Source: Flavobacterium frigoris PS1 (GTDB lineage: Bacteria; Bacteroidota; Bacteroidia; Flavobacteriales; Flavobacteriaceae). Taken from it: a DNA stretch of 64,000 nucleotides. The notes under the pieces were generated by a model. It saw nothing but the letters and a program-made list of their open reading frames with translations. It had not been told where the DNA came from and did no database searches. A program made the translations under genes and the position numbers. Positions within the stretch are counted from its first letter, which is position 1, and every line of letters begins with the position of its first letter. Of the stretch, positions 55,612 through 64,000 are shown piece after piece. The stretch covers positions 725,462-789,461 of the forward strand of contig NZ_AHKF01000018.1 in NCBI RefSeq assembly GCF_000252125.1, in the 5' to 3' direction.

Positions 55612-55961
55612 ATGAATTCTTGGACTATAGATTCTTCCCAGTCTACCTTAACCAATTTATATTCAACTACTTTAGTGTTTACAAAAATAGCTATAACAGC
55701 CTATTCTCATTGTGTTGCTGAAATTCAAATTATGGATTAAATTAATGCGTATCGAAAAAATATTATTTTTAGTTCTTTAGTAAAAAACAACTTTGTTTCC
55801 TTAAAAGCAGCGGGATGCACGATGATTATATGCTTAATAAATATGTAGTTAGTCATCAAAATTTTATTATTCGTTCTCAAGGCTTAATCGAGTCAATAGG
55901 AGCTAAATCAGTTACAGAGATCTTGTTTTTAATTGTAGCATATCTAGTCTTTAATCCTTGA
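55612..55961 (+). pseudogene. Decayed third CAP-domain copy
   Basis: Between the two intact copies. From ATG 55612 (MNSW, cf. MNSC in the intact genes) one frame leads to AEIQIMD, stop, INAYRKN, matching ELEAMKLINDYR. After a +1 frameshift near 55810 the frame continues MHDDYMLNKYVVSHQNFIIR, then SQGLIESIGAKSVTE, matching HDNYMITNNVVNHDDFVARS and SENIIKVLGAKTVGEN. A nonsense change, a frameshift and loss of the C-terminal W-S-H block show it is dead and older than the outer pair. Confidence 0.75.
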
Positions 55962-56319
55962 TTGGTCGGTACAAGGCAGAAGATAAATATGAAATGTTAT
56001 TACTGCCATTTTGGTATTTCAATCAGAGTACGTTCAATTGACGGAAGAAAATATTAACAACTTTTTTTTCCAATACATAATTCTTTGTCTTTGTAATGAT
56101 TTTTTCTTTTAGTTTTTTTTATTTTGGCTAAGCAGTAAGTATCGATTTAACTACTCTTAGATATATTCAGTTTAATATAATGACTTAAGTAAAAAAGCGC
56201 TTATGATTTAAGTTAATGAAATAGTTGTTAAAATTTTTTATTATAGAATATAAACATTAGTGTCTTAATGTAAGAAAAGGAAGATTATTAAAATTAAAAT
56301 GTGTATTTCGTCGATTATT

Positions 56320-56352
56320 TTTGGTATTTAAACGGAAATATAAGTATGTTTG
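56320..56352 (+). promoter_or_regulatory. Promoter of CAP-domain gene 2
   Basis: TTTG at 56320-56323, 21-nt spacer, TATGTTTG at 56345-56352, preserved exactly relative to unit 1. Confidence 0.8.
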
Positions 56353-56429
56353 AGAAGAATTAGAACACATACAATATTATACTAAAGGAGTTTGCCCCAC
56401 AATCTACTTTAAACTTAAACTACTATATT

Positions 56430-56936
56430 ATGAAAAGATATTTACTTCGTGCCGTATTACTTTCAGCAGTTATATTCACAATGAATTCTTGTTCTTCAGA
56501 TGCTACTGAAGCAGCATCGCCAGTAGAAGCAAAATCGCAAGCTGTCGTGAACTATACCTATACCGCAAACGAGCTAGAAGCGATGAAGTTGATAAATGAT
56601 TACAGAGTTAGTGTTGGGTTAAATACTTTAGAAAAGATTAACCATATTTCGTACAAGTCAGAAGAGCATGATAATTATATGATTACAAACAATGTGGTGA
56701 ACCATGATGATTTTGTCGCTCGTTCTGAAAATATAATAAAAGTTTTGGGAGCAAAAACAGTAGGGGAAAATATAGCATACAACTATAGTTCGCCTCAAGC
56801 AGCTTTAAACGCTTGGTTAAATAGCCCTGCTCATAAACAAAATATAGAAGGTAATTTTACTCATTTCGGAATTGCTATAAGAGAAAACCCTACAACAGGC
56901 AAAAAGTATTACACTAATATTTTTGCGAAAATATAA
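56430..56936 (+). CDS. CAP-domain (SCP/PR-1-like) lipoprotein, copy 2
   Basis: 168 residues, same architecture as copy 1 with one extra alanine after DATEA and Thr for Ser in NYTYTANELEAM; otherwise essentially identical. Differences are mostly synonymous, which suggests a recent duplication or gene conversion with both products kept functional. It has its own promoter and a weaker terminator. Confidence 0.88.
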   Translation: MKRYLLRAVLLSAVIFTMNSCSSDATEAASPVEAKSQAVVNYTYTANELEAMKLINDYRVSVGLNTLEKINHISYKSEEHDNYMITNNVVNHDDFVARSENIIKVLGAKTVGENIAYNYSSPQAALNAWLNSPAHKQNIEGNFTHFGIAIRENPTTGKKYYTNIFAKI

Positions 56937-56955
56937 TTAATTGTTTTTTAAAATT

Positions 56956-56991
56956 AGAGGCTGTTTACCCCAAATTGCAGTCTCTTTTTTT
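56956..56991 (+). terminator. Terminator after CAP copy 2
   Basis: AGAGGCTG, loop, GCAGTCTCT followed by seven T; 8-9 bp stem with one G-T wobble. Different in sequence from the terminator of copy 1. Confidence 0.7.
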
Positions 56992-57009
56992 ACTGTAGAT
57001 TAAAAAAGC

Positions 57010-57678
57010 TTATTTATTATTTCCAGATAGTTCATTAAATATTGCCAACATTTCGTTGGCTTTTTCATTTTCGCCGATCGCCTTTAAAGATGACGAATAA
57101 CGGTAATAATATTCCGCCTCTAAATCAGAAGTCATCGCAAATAATTCGCCATACCATCTGGCCGCCTTTTTCATTTCGTCGTTAAAGTAAAACTTATTTC
57201 CTAATTTTCGAAATATATCTATCGACTTGTATCCTTTCTCCGCAACTCGTTCGTAAGTTTTTATCATATATACGCTAGCATATCCATTCTTTTTCTTCAA
57301 CGTATCTGTTGGTGTCATAATTTCGGGTTGCAATTTAGCCCTTGCCGCTACTGGGATTATTTCTTTTTGCGAATCCATTGGTTCTTCGGATTCTGTAAAT
57401 CTAGGGGTTACAACCCGTATGTTGTTAGGTCCCAAATCAGTTGTGTTAATTAGACTTGAGTCAGATACATTATAAGTTGTAGTGTACCCTCCAAATTTCA
57501 TTTTAATGTTTTCTTCAACATGGTATGATTTTACAGTCCTTAAAGTAATAGGGACTACTTCAGATTTCTGAACAGTTTGTTTTTCCTTGTCAGCTAATGT
57601 AATTTCGCGTTTTTGTGCAGTAGAGTTAAAGGAAAACACATTTATTATAATGATGTAAAAGAGTATATTGATTTTCAT
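57010..57678 (-). CDS. TPR-type protein, truncated paralogue of the OmpA gene with novel insert
   Basis: 222 residues. The signal peptide (MKINILFYIIIINVFSFNST) and the C-terminal about 90 residues (KTYERVAEKGYKSIDIFRKL, then WYGELFAMTSDLEAEYYYRY) closely match residues 1-30 and 40-125 of the OmpA/PD40 protein at 57768-59705. Between them an insert of roughly 100 residues, absent from the parent, contains VVPITLRTVKSYHVEENIKM and GGYTTTYNVSDSSLINTTDL. The PD40, carboxypeptidase-like and OmpA domains are missing. It is probably a secreted TPR protein of the gliding/T9SS neighbourhood. It lies 89 nt after the parent gene and may be co-transcribed. Confidence 0.8.
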   Translation of the reverse strand: MKINILFYIIIINVFSFNSTAQKREITLADKEKQTVQKSEVVPITLRTVKSYHVEENIKMKFGGYTTTYNVSDSSLINTTDLGPNNIRVVTPRFTESEEPMDSQKEIIPVAARAKLQPEIMTPTDTLKKKNGYASVYMIKTYERVAEKGYKSIDIFRKLGNKFYFNDEMKKAARWYGELFAMTSDLEAEYYYRYSSSLKAIGENEKANEMLAIFNELSGNNK

Positions 57679-57767
57679 GATAATTATTTTTAGTAGAATA
57701 TTTGGACTCTCATTTCATATATTTTGGCATTAAAAAATCCTATGTTATTTTAAAAACTAGTATAATT

Positions 57768-59705
57768 TTATAATTCAGTTATTAGGAATTCACTACGTCT
57801 GTTTAGTTGATGTTCGTCCTCCGTACAATTCACTCCATCTGAACATTTGTTTACCAGTTGGTTTTCACCATACCCTTTACCAACTAATCGGTTTTTATTT
57901 ACGCCATTTTTGATTAACCAGTTAATTGTTGATTTGGCTCTTCTGTCTGATAGAGCCTCATTATATTTGAGTGATCCACGGCTATCAGTATGTGAACGAA
58001 TATCAAGTTTCATTTTTGGGTACTGGTTCATCACATCCAAAATTTTCTCTAAGTCTAGTGCCGCTTCTATTCGAATATCCGATTTATCAAAATCAAAATA
58101 GATCATTTTTATTCCAAAACATTTTCCTAAATCATCTCCTATAGTCACCTGGCATTCTTCTTTTTCCAATTCTATCGGTAAGTTTGTCTTACCATTTTCT
58201 TTAGCAATAATTATTTTTTGTTCCTTGGTAGTATATTTTTCTTTTTGCGCCCTTATATGATAGGTTTCACCACATTCTACCGGAAATGAGTATTTGCCTT
58301 TCTCATCCGAATTAACCGTGGCAATAGCAGTAAATCGAGAATCAAACAGACTGACTTTGGTGTCTGGTAATATTTCTTTGTTCTGCATGTCTGTTACCTC
58401 TCCGTATAGTTCCTGCTCGCAAGTAAGTCTTCTTAGTTCTAGGAATTTATAAATGTCATCGTATCCTTGTCCACCATCTCTATTAGAGCTAAAGAAACCT
58501 TTTCTCGATTTGGTGTTTATCCAATATGCAAAATCATCCATTGGAGAATTAACATCCATCCCTACATTTTGTACTTTATTAAAAGTAGCATCGGTACTTA
58601 TTTTTGATACAAAGATATCGAGTCCCCCGAGGCCAGGATGACCATCTGATGCAAAATAGATTTCATTTTCATCATTTACGAACGGAAAGGTTTCCCTTCC
58701 TTCGGTATTGATTGTTCTTCCAAGATTTTCTGGGTTTCCGAAAGTGCCATCGTCATTTATCTGCACTTTAAACAAATCTGATTGTCCGATCGTACCCGGC
58801 ATATCTGAAGCAAAATACAATGTTTTTTCATCGGGACTTAAGGCGGGATGAGCCGTACTGTAGTTATTACTGTCAAAAGGAAGCTCGGTCACATTAGCCC
58901 AGCTGTCATTCTCTAAAGTGGCTTTATAAATTTTAACTAACGTAATGTCATTTCCATCCTTTCCTTTTTTACCATCTAGATAGTTATTTCGGGTAAAGTA
59001 CATCGTTTTCCCATCTTTGGTAAATGTAGGAGTGGATTCATTAAATTTGGTGTTGACACTTTTATCAAATTTGTAAGGTGTTGCCGGAAGCTTTTCTTCC
59101 CCTAGATCTGCCACATATAAATTTGTAAAGTATTGATTGGTCCAAGCATGTTTTCGATGCCCTAAACTACCGGTATCCCTAGCTGAAGCAAATACGATTT
59201 TATTTAAATAAATAGCTGTTCCATAATCAGAATATTGTGAATTGATTCCAGCATTCTCAATCTCATACCTACCTGAATTTTCCTTAATTGCTTGTAGATA
59301 GTTGATGTCTTTTTCAAAAAGTTTTGCCCGCTTGTCATTTCCCGAGGATTGATTAAAACTTTTCATCATATCGTTGGCTTTGTTATTGTCGCCAATGGAA
59401 CGTAAGGACTGTGCATATCGGTAGTAATATTCTGGTTCTAGATCAGAAGTCATAGCAAATAATTCGCCATACCATTTAGCGGCATCTTCCAATTTAGCAT
59501 TAAAATAGTATGCATTGCCAAGTTTTTTAAATATGTCCACTGATTTATATCCTTTTTCTGCCACTCTTTCGTACGTTTTTATAGCATCTACATAGGCATA
59601 GTTTTCATATTTTTTGTCGGCTGAAGCTATTCTAGCTTTTTGTGAATAAATGTTAAATGAAAAAACACTTATTATAGTTATGTAAAAGAGTATGTTATTT
59701 TTCAT
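57768..59705 (-). CDS. OmpA-family protein with TPR, PD40 and carboxypeptidase-like domains
   Basis: 645 residues: signal peptide (to about 21), TPR repeats (about 30-125), WD40-like PD40 beta-propeller repeats (about 140-420; NESTPTFTKDGKTMYFTRNN, STAHPALSPDEKTLYFASDM, REFTPFVNDENEIYFASDG-type), a carboxypeptidase-regulatory-like domain (about 430-510) and a C-terminal OmpA domain (FDFDKSDIRIEAALDLEKIL, LDIRSHTDSRGSLKYNEALS, NRRSEFLI). This layout goes with SprF/PorP-type outer-membrane proteins of the type IX secretion/gliding machinery. The OmpA domain should hold it to peptidoglycan. 11 nt downstream of the SprF/PorP gene. Confidence 0.92.
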   Translation of the reverse strand: MKNNILFYITIISVFSFNIYSQKARIASADKKYENYAYVDAIKTYERVAEKGYKSVDIFKKLGNAYYFNAKLEDAAKWYGELFAMTSDLEPEYYYRYAQSLRSIGDNNKANDMMKSFNQSSGNDKRAKLFEKDINYLQAIKENSGRYEIENAGINSQYSDYGTAIYLNKIVFASARDTGSLGHRKHAWTNQYFTNLYVADLGEEKLPATPYKFDKSVNTKFNESTPTFTKDGKTMYFTRNNYLDGKKGKDGNDITLVKIYKATLENDSWANVTELPFDSNNYSTAHPALSPDEKTLYFASDMPGTIGQSDLFKVQINDDGTFGNPENLGRTINTEGRETFPFVNDENEIYFASDGHPGLGGLDIFVSKISTDATFNKVQNVGMDVNSPMDDFAYWINTKSRKGFFSSNRDGGQGYDDIYKFLELRRLTCEQELYGEVTDMQNKEILPDTKVSLFDSRFTAIATVNSDEKGKYSFPVECGETYHIRAQKEKYTTKEQKIIIAKENGKTNLPIELEKEECQVTIGDDLGKCFGIKMIYFDFDKSDIRIEAALDLEKILDVMNQYPKMKLDIRSHTDSRGSLKYNEALSDRRAKSTINWLIKNGVNKNRLVGKGYGENQLVNKCSDGVNCTEDEHQLNRRSEFLITEL

Positions 59706-59716
59706 AATAATTGTTT

Positions 59717-60625
59717 TTAGAAGAATCTTTGGGTTGTCATTTTTTTATTTTTTCTGAATAATTCGTAGCGTAAGAAAATTTCATGTGAACCAGAGTTATA
59801 GTTGTCCAAATTAGTTGTTTCAAGATCATATCCATAACCCAAATACAAACCATCCGAAACTTGGAACCCGACCATAGCACTTACAGCAGCACTCCATCTA
59901 TAGGCTAGTCCAAGTACTAACTTTTCATTAAACATTAAATTTCCAGATATATCTACTTGTAGTGGGGCTCCTTTGACCATTTTTGTTAACAGGGCCGGTT
60001 TGAATTTGATAGAATTATTTAAGTCAAAAATATAACCGGCAATTAAATAATAGTTTATTTTTTCTTTAAAAACGGCCACTTCATTATCATCATAACGGTT
60101 AGTTTCTATAAAATTGGGAACTGATAGGCCTACATATGCTTTATCAGAATGTAGATAGACACCAGCTCCAATATTAGGCGAGAATTTATTGTTGTAATCT
60201 TGCAAACTGGGGTCATTATCTACAGGATTTAATCTAGAGACATCTAAATCAAATAAATTGGCGGTTGCCTTGATTCCAAAAGACAATTTGACCGTTTCAG
60301 ATGTTGGGACAGTATACGATAAATCTGCAGAAATAGTATTCTCATGAATGGGGCCAATTCTATCGTTTATGATAGATACCCCTAACCCCAAACGGCTTCC
60401 ATAAAAAGGAGTATTTACTGATACCGCATTTGTTACGGGTGCGCCATCAAGGCCAACCCATTGAGTACGATGTAAAGCAAAAATACTTAAGGCACCTCTG
60501 GAACCAGCATAGGCAGGATTAATATTGATTGTGTTATACATATATTGAGTAAATTGTGCATCTTGTTGTGCAAAACTAACAATGGTTGTAAACATCAAAA
60601 CGAAAGAGAATATTTTTGTTTTCAT
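59717..60625 (-). CDS. SprF/PorP-family outer-membrane protein
   Basis: 302 residues. Signal peptide ending SFAQQ, then the family start DAQFTQYMYNTININPAYAG followed by SRG and HRTQWVGLDGAPVTNAVSVN, ending in a beta-barrel-like C-terminus (SHEIFLRYELF). The family works with type IX secretion, typically paired with a large type-B-sorted surface protein and an OmpA/PD40 protein, exactly as here. Predicted to help bring the upstream adhesin-like protein to the surface. Confidence 0.93.
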   Translation of the reverse strand: MKTKIFSFVLMFTTIVSFAQQDAQFTQYMYNTININPAYAGSRGALSIFALHRTQWVGLDGAPVTNAVSVNTPFYGSRLGLGVSIINDRIGPIHENTISADLSYTVPTSETVKLSFGIKATANLFDLDVSRLNPVDNDPSLQDYNNKFSPNIGAGVYLHSDKAYVGLSVPNFIETNRYDDNEVAVFKEKINYYLIAGYIFDLNNSIKFKPALLTKMVKGAPLQVDISGNLMFNEKLVLGLAYRWSAAVSAMVGFQVSDGLYLGYGYDLETTNLDNYNSGSHEIFLRYELFRKNKKMTTQRFF

Positions 60626-60784
60626 AATAGATATTTATTAAATAAATTATCAATCAAACGATACATTCTTAAAAATGTAGTCTTGATAATTAAGTTTACT
60701 GTTTTTATTTCAAAAATAATAGGATTATAATATGGTTTTTCACTACCTAAAACCTGGATTAAATTTTCAGGTAGTGAATACCTT

Positions 60785-63700
60785 TTATCGTGTTAGATAT
60801 AAAAATCCATCTTTTCTATTATTATTTAAACCTCCAGTACCATCGATAGAAGTATAGTTCAAAATGTAATAGTAAGTTCCAGTAGGCAGACCTGAGGACT
60901 GACTAACAGTTGCTCTTCCTCTTGAAATTCCATCAAAGTAATTGCTTTGACTATTGTAATCCTTAGTTTCAAAAACAAGTACTCCCCAACGATTATAAAT
61001 TTCAACTGAATTGTTGGGATAACACAATACATCTTCTAGGTTATCAATTACAAAGATTTCATTTATTCCATCTCCATTAGGAGAGAATGCATTATGAACG
61101 GTTATAGTTGCACAACCTAAAACAATTGCGGCTTCAACAGTTGCACTATCCTCGCCAGAGATTGGTAGTTCATCTGGAGCAAATCCATTAGCTCGAGCTA
61201 TATTGGTTACAAAACCTCTCACTCTGTCTTCTTGTGTAACAGTATAATTTTGAGTGTAATCTTTGGTGCTACCAGGTGCTAAAGACTCAATTGTAGTACT
61301 TAAACCAGTAAGATCATCTGTAACCGTTATTTGATAAAGAGTAACATTTCCGGTATTTGTTACTGTTATAGTGTAATTAAGAATGTCTCCTACAGAACTA
61401 TAATTTTCGTTATTGGCTGTTTTTGTTACTTGTAATTCTGGTGAAGCTATAAATACACTAACTGTAGCTGTATCACAATTACTAGAATTTAATTTATCGC
61501 AAATTTGATAGGTTAGCAAATAATTTCCAGCAGGAGTTCCAGCAGTCACATTAATAGCGCCTGTACTGGTATTAAGTGTTATACCAGGATTGGTCGTAGA
61601 AACTTGAATTAAGTTTATATTGCTTAAAGTGGCAGGATTTCCGTTTAAAGTATCATTATTAAGGACATTTTCAAGTGATTGTCCTCCAACTGCAGTAGTA
61701 ACATAACCACCAATATCATCTATAGCATCGATAACGGCTGCAGAAACAGTAACTGTTATAAGTGCATCATCACAGTTAGTTGGATTAGTAATCTCACATA
61801 TTTGATAGGTGATAGCATAGATACCTGTGGGTGTTCCAGGTGCTACAATTACCTCCCCTGTGATCGCATTCAGTGTCACTCCATCAGTTGGATCGCTTAA
61901 AGCTATAATTGTCACTTCAGATGGATTTATTTCTTGACAGTTAAGCAAATCATTGGTAAGTACATTTGGTATCGCAATACCTCCACTAAAACCATTTATA
62001 GGAGTAGCGGTAACGTCATCATCATTTGCTACGATATAATTTGTTACGGTTAATTTAGTTTCACAAGTTGATTCATTTCCACATGCATCTTCCACAGTTA
62101 AGGTTATTGTTGTTATTCCAGCCATAACCTCACTACCAGCAAGAGGAGATTGACTAACGATTAATGACTCAGAAGGAGTACAGTTATCTGATACAATTAA
62201 AGTAGAAGTAAAGTCAGGTACTAAAGCTTTACAGCTTGAATCTGACGCTATAGTTTGTTCATTTGCACAAGAAATTATTACAGCTGTAGTAGTGTCCTCA
62301 ACGGTAATAGTTTGCGATTTAGAGCTGCTGTTACCGCATACATCTGTAGCGGTCCATGTTCTAGTCAAAGTATACTTATTTATACAATCACCATCTGTTC
62401 TCACTTCTTCGTAGCTCACTATAGGGTTATCGTCACAATTGTCAATAGCCGATACATCTTTTGCAGAAGCAGAACGTATCACATCACATTCTACTGTTAC
62501 ATCCTCAGGTATTTCCCCTAACAAAGGAGCAGTAGTATCCTGTACGATTATAGTTTGCGATTTGGAACTACTGTTACCACAAACATCTGTAGCGGTCCAT
62601 GTTCTGGTTAAGGTATAGTTGCTGATACAATTACCGTCTGTTCTTACTTCTTCATAGCTTACTTTCGGATTGTTATCGCAATTATCGGTAGCCGATACAT
62701 CTTCTTCCGAAGCTGTAGGAACGGCATTACATTCTACTGTTATATCGGAAGGTAATTCTCCTAACAAAGGTGCGGTAGTGTCTTGAACGGTAATTCTTTG
62801 CGATTTGGAACTACTGTTACCACAGGCATCTGTAGCGGTCCAAGTTCTGGTTAAGGTATAATTGCTGATACAATTACCATCTGTTTTCACTTCTTGATAG
62901 CTTACTATTGGGTTATTATCACAATTGTCAGTAGCCGAAACATCTTCTGCTGAAGCAGTAGGGACTTCCTCACATTCAACCGTAATATCGACAGGTATTT
63001 CACCTAAAACAGGACTGTTAGTGTCTTGAACGGTAATTTTTTGCGATTTAGAACTACTGTTGCTACAAGCATCTGTAGCGGTCCAAGTTCTGGTTAAGAT
63101 ATAGTTACTCGTACAATTACCATCTGTTCTCACTTCTGCATAAGTTACAGTTTGATTTGTTTCACAATTATCAGTAGCCGTTACATCTTCTGCGGAAGCT
63201 GTAGGTACAGCATCACATTCGACCGTCATATCAGCAGGTACTTCCCCTAATACTGGTTTGATTGTATCATTAATAGAGAATGTAGCTGTAGTTGTAGAAG
63301 CATTACCACAATTATCTTTTACCGAAAATGTAACGGTGACACTTGTTGAACAGTCATTAGATAATGCATTAAAATCATTAGTCCAATATAAAGTTTTAGA
63401 ACAATTATCAGTTGCTATCGCACCACCATTTGAATTTAACCAATCGCTCAACTGTGTTTGATTTCCTTGTCCATCGCAACTAACTAAAATGTCTGATGCT
63501 TGTGTTGCGATTTGTGGAGGTGTAGTATCTTTAACAGTGATAATTTGAATACGGTCTTCAGCTTTATTTCCACAAAGATCCATTAGAGACCAAGTTCTGT
63601 TAATTGTAGATGAGCCATCACAAGGACCTTCGGTGATTTGATCATTATAAGTAGCTTGAATACCTATAGAGCAATTATCATTCTCGTCGGTTACATCGCC

Positions 63701-64000
63701 TGTAATTGCTACGGATGAATTATAAGAACAAGATTCATTTGTAGCTATTATTATATTTGAGGGAGCGGTAAAAGTTGGTGGCGTTTTATCATCAATAGTA
63801 ATAGTTCTAGAAACATTAGCGACGGTTCTACCACAGCTGTCTGTCGCTGTCCAAGTCTCAATTACTTTACCATTACAATATCCAGAAACTGCTGTTGTAA
63901 AGGTAGAAGCATTAGAAGTGCCACTGATTAAACAACCTTCACTTAAACCGTTGCTAAAAGCGATTGTAGTAGGTTCGGGCAAAGCGCCGCAAGCTACCGT
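60785..64000 (-). CDS. Very large repeat-rich cell-surface protein with T9SS type-B C-terminal domain, partial
   Basis: The frame is open to the right edge, so the N-terminus is outside; at least 1071 residues are seen. Order from the visible N-side: HYR/Ig-like units, four 81-residue repeats (62282-63253), and a VISCANEQTIASDSSCKAL domain. Next come two related units around PNVLTNDLLNCQEINPSEVT and LENVLNNDTLNGNPATLSNI, then a DUF11 unit (LQVTKTANNENYSSVGDILN). It ends in a gliding-motility-associated C-terminal domain (FSPNGDGINEIFVIDNLED, IYNRWGVLVFETKDY, LPTGTYYYILNY). The C-terminus is the type-B sorting signal of type IX secretion. Probable adhesin or surface-layer-type protein, exported with the SprF/PorP partner downstream. 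Confidence 0.92.
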   Translation of the reverse strand, partial: TVACGALPEPTTIAFSNGLSEGCLISGTSNASTFTTAVSGYCNGKVIETWTATDSCGRTVANVSRTITIDDKTPPTFTAPSNIIIATNESCSYNSSVAITGDVTDENDNCSIGIQATYNDQITEGPCDGSSTINRTWSLMDLCGNKAEDRIQIITVKDTTPPQIATQASDILVSCDGQGNQTQLSDWLNSNGGAIATDNCSKTLYWTNDFNALSNDCSTSVTVTFSVKDNCGNASTTTATFSINDTIKPVLGEVPADMTVECDAVPTASAEDVTATDNCETNQTVTYAEVRTDGNCTSNYILTRTWTATDACSNSSSKSQKITVQDTNSPVLGEIPVDITVECEEVPTASAEDVSATDNCDNNPIVSYQEVKTDGNCISNYTLTRTWTATDACGNSSSKSQRITVQDTTAPLLGELPSDITVECNAVPTASEEDVSATDNCDNNPKVSYEEVRTDGNCISNYTLTRTWTATDVCGNSSSKSQTIIVQDTTAPLLGEIPEDVTVECDVIRSASAKDVSAIDNCDDNPIVSYEEVRTDGDCINKYTLTRTWTATDVCGNSSSKSQTITVEDTTTAVIISCANEQTIASDSSCKALVPDFTSTLIVSDNCTPSESLIVSQSPLAGSEVMAGITTITLTVEDACGNESTCETKLTVTNYIVANDDDVTATPINGFSGGIAIPNVLTNDLLNCQEINPSEVTIIALSDPTDGVTLNAITGEVIVAPGTPTGIYAITYQICEITNPTNCDDALITVTVSAAVIDAIDDIGGYVTTAVGGQSLENVLNNDTLNGNPATLSNINLIQVSTTNPGITLNTSTGAINVTAGTPAGNYLLTYQICDKLNSSNCDTATVSVFIASPELQVTKTANNENYSSVGDILNYTITVTNTGNVTLYQITVTDDLTGLSTTIESLAPGSTKDYTQNYTVTQEDRVRGFVTNIARANGFAPDELPISGEDSATVEAAIVLGCATITVHNAFSPNGDGINEIFVIDNLEDVLCYPNNSVEIYNRWGVLVFETKDYNSQSNYFDGISRGRATVSQSSGLPTGTYYYILNYTSIDGTGGLNNNRKDGFLYLTR
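62282..63253 (-). repeat. Four tandem 81-residue (243-bp) repeats
   Basis: The motif reading GCGGTCCA on the plus strand recurs at 62349, 62592, 62835 and 63078, exactly 243 nt apart. Each unit begins LGE-P-D-TVEC, contains TDNC/ATDNC and RTWTATD-C, and ends S-SKSQ-I-VQDT. Units differ at scattered residues. The cysteines (about four per repeat) are conserved and could form disulfides on the cell surface. Confidence 0.9.

Larger units (their letters stand above)
56264..56936 (+). repeat. Direct repeat unit 2 (promoter plus CAP gene)
   Basis: Second copy of 54548-55217. Differences are scattered single bases and one extra codon (GCA) in the signal/linker region. The terminator of unit 1 is not copied. 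Confidence 0.85.

Noticed and set aside
62282..63253. Regular 243-bp spacing as a CRISPR-like array
   Set aside because: Units are far too long, and they encode a continuous 81-residue protein repeat with codon-level conservation.

Overview
This window reads as chromosomal DNA of a Flavobacterium-like member of the Bacteroidota. The reasons are low G+C, promoters of the TTTG / TAnnTTTG type, a SprF/PorP plus OmpA plus type-B-sorted adhesin cluster of the type IX secretion system, the long flavobacterial arginine/proline operon with a succinylornithine-type transcarbamylase, a YtxJ protein, and two copies of an intergenic hairpin element resembling the Flavo-1 RNA motif. No tRNA, rRNA, CRISPR array, prophage or intact mobile element was found.

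Layout. 1-3 kb: a polyprenyl-phosphate sugar synthase and a GT39/ArnT-like transferase (cut by the left edge), then panB. 3.8-8.5 kb: an acyltransferase-3 protein, an exported GH3 beta-glucosidase, and a divergent Nudix/winged-helix regulator. A 9-bp inverted repeat in the shared promoter region is a candidate operator. 8.5-16.6 kb: an amino-acid permease, an acyl-CoA synthetase, a small membrane protein, an FAD monooxygenase with an unusual two-knuckle cysteine module, a sterol-desaturase-family hydroxylase, and long gene-poor stretches with decayed ORFs. 16.6-25.3 kb is an accessory region of single-gene functions: GNAT, PaiB-like FMN protein, metallo-hydrolase, two Crp/Fnr regulators, AraC regulator, SDR, and an exported hydroxyisourate-hydrolase/GlcG-like pair. 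It ends in a decayed IS1182-like transposase and a broken hypothetical gene.

25.7-31.8 kb: clpB, ytxJ, a lipoprotein, and two overlapping polytopic membrane proteins. 31.9-42.7 kb: one minus-strand operon, GNAT-argG-argC-argD-proA-proB-argF'-argB-argE-argH. It encodes arginine synthesis by the acylated (probably N-succinylated) route together with the first two proline enzymes. The lead GNAT is a candidate for the missing acylglutamate synthase. 43.1-48.7 kb: a lipoprotein, then a FucP/NagP-like transporter divergent from an exported GH20 hexosaminidase, which suggests amino-sugar scavenging.

48.8-54.6 kb is a plus-strand housekeeping run: ABC-F ATPase, pyrR, pyrB, a small STAS-like protein, rnz and pdxH, with a small lipoprotein gene (50517-50690) on the opposite strand. 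54.5-57 kb holds two nearly identical CAP-domain lipoprotein genes, each with its own copied promoter, flanking a third decayed copy. 57-64 kb (minus strand): a truncated TPR paralogue with a novel insert, its parent OmpA/PD40/TPR protein, a SprF/PorP protein, and a very large cell-surface protein with four 81-residue repeats and a type IX type-B C-terminal domain, cut by the right edge.

The points most worth follow-up are the Flavo-1-like elements, the succinyl-type arginine pathway with its candidate first enzyme, the Nudix-regulator operator, the CAP triplication, the TPR paralogue with its roughly 100-residue insert, and the cysteine-knuckle FAD monooxygenase. All calls come from reading the sequence by eye; no database search was run.
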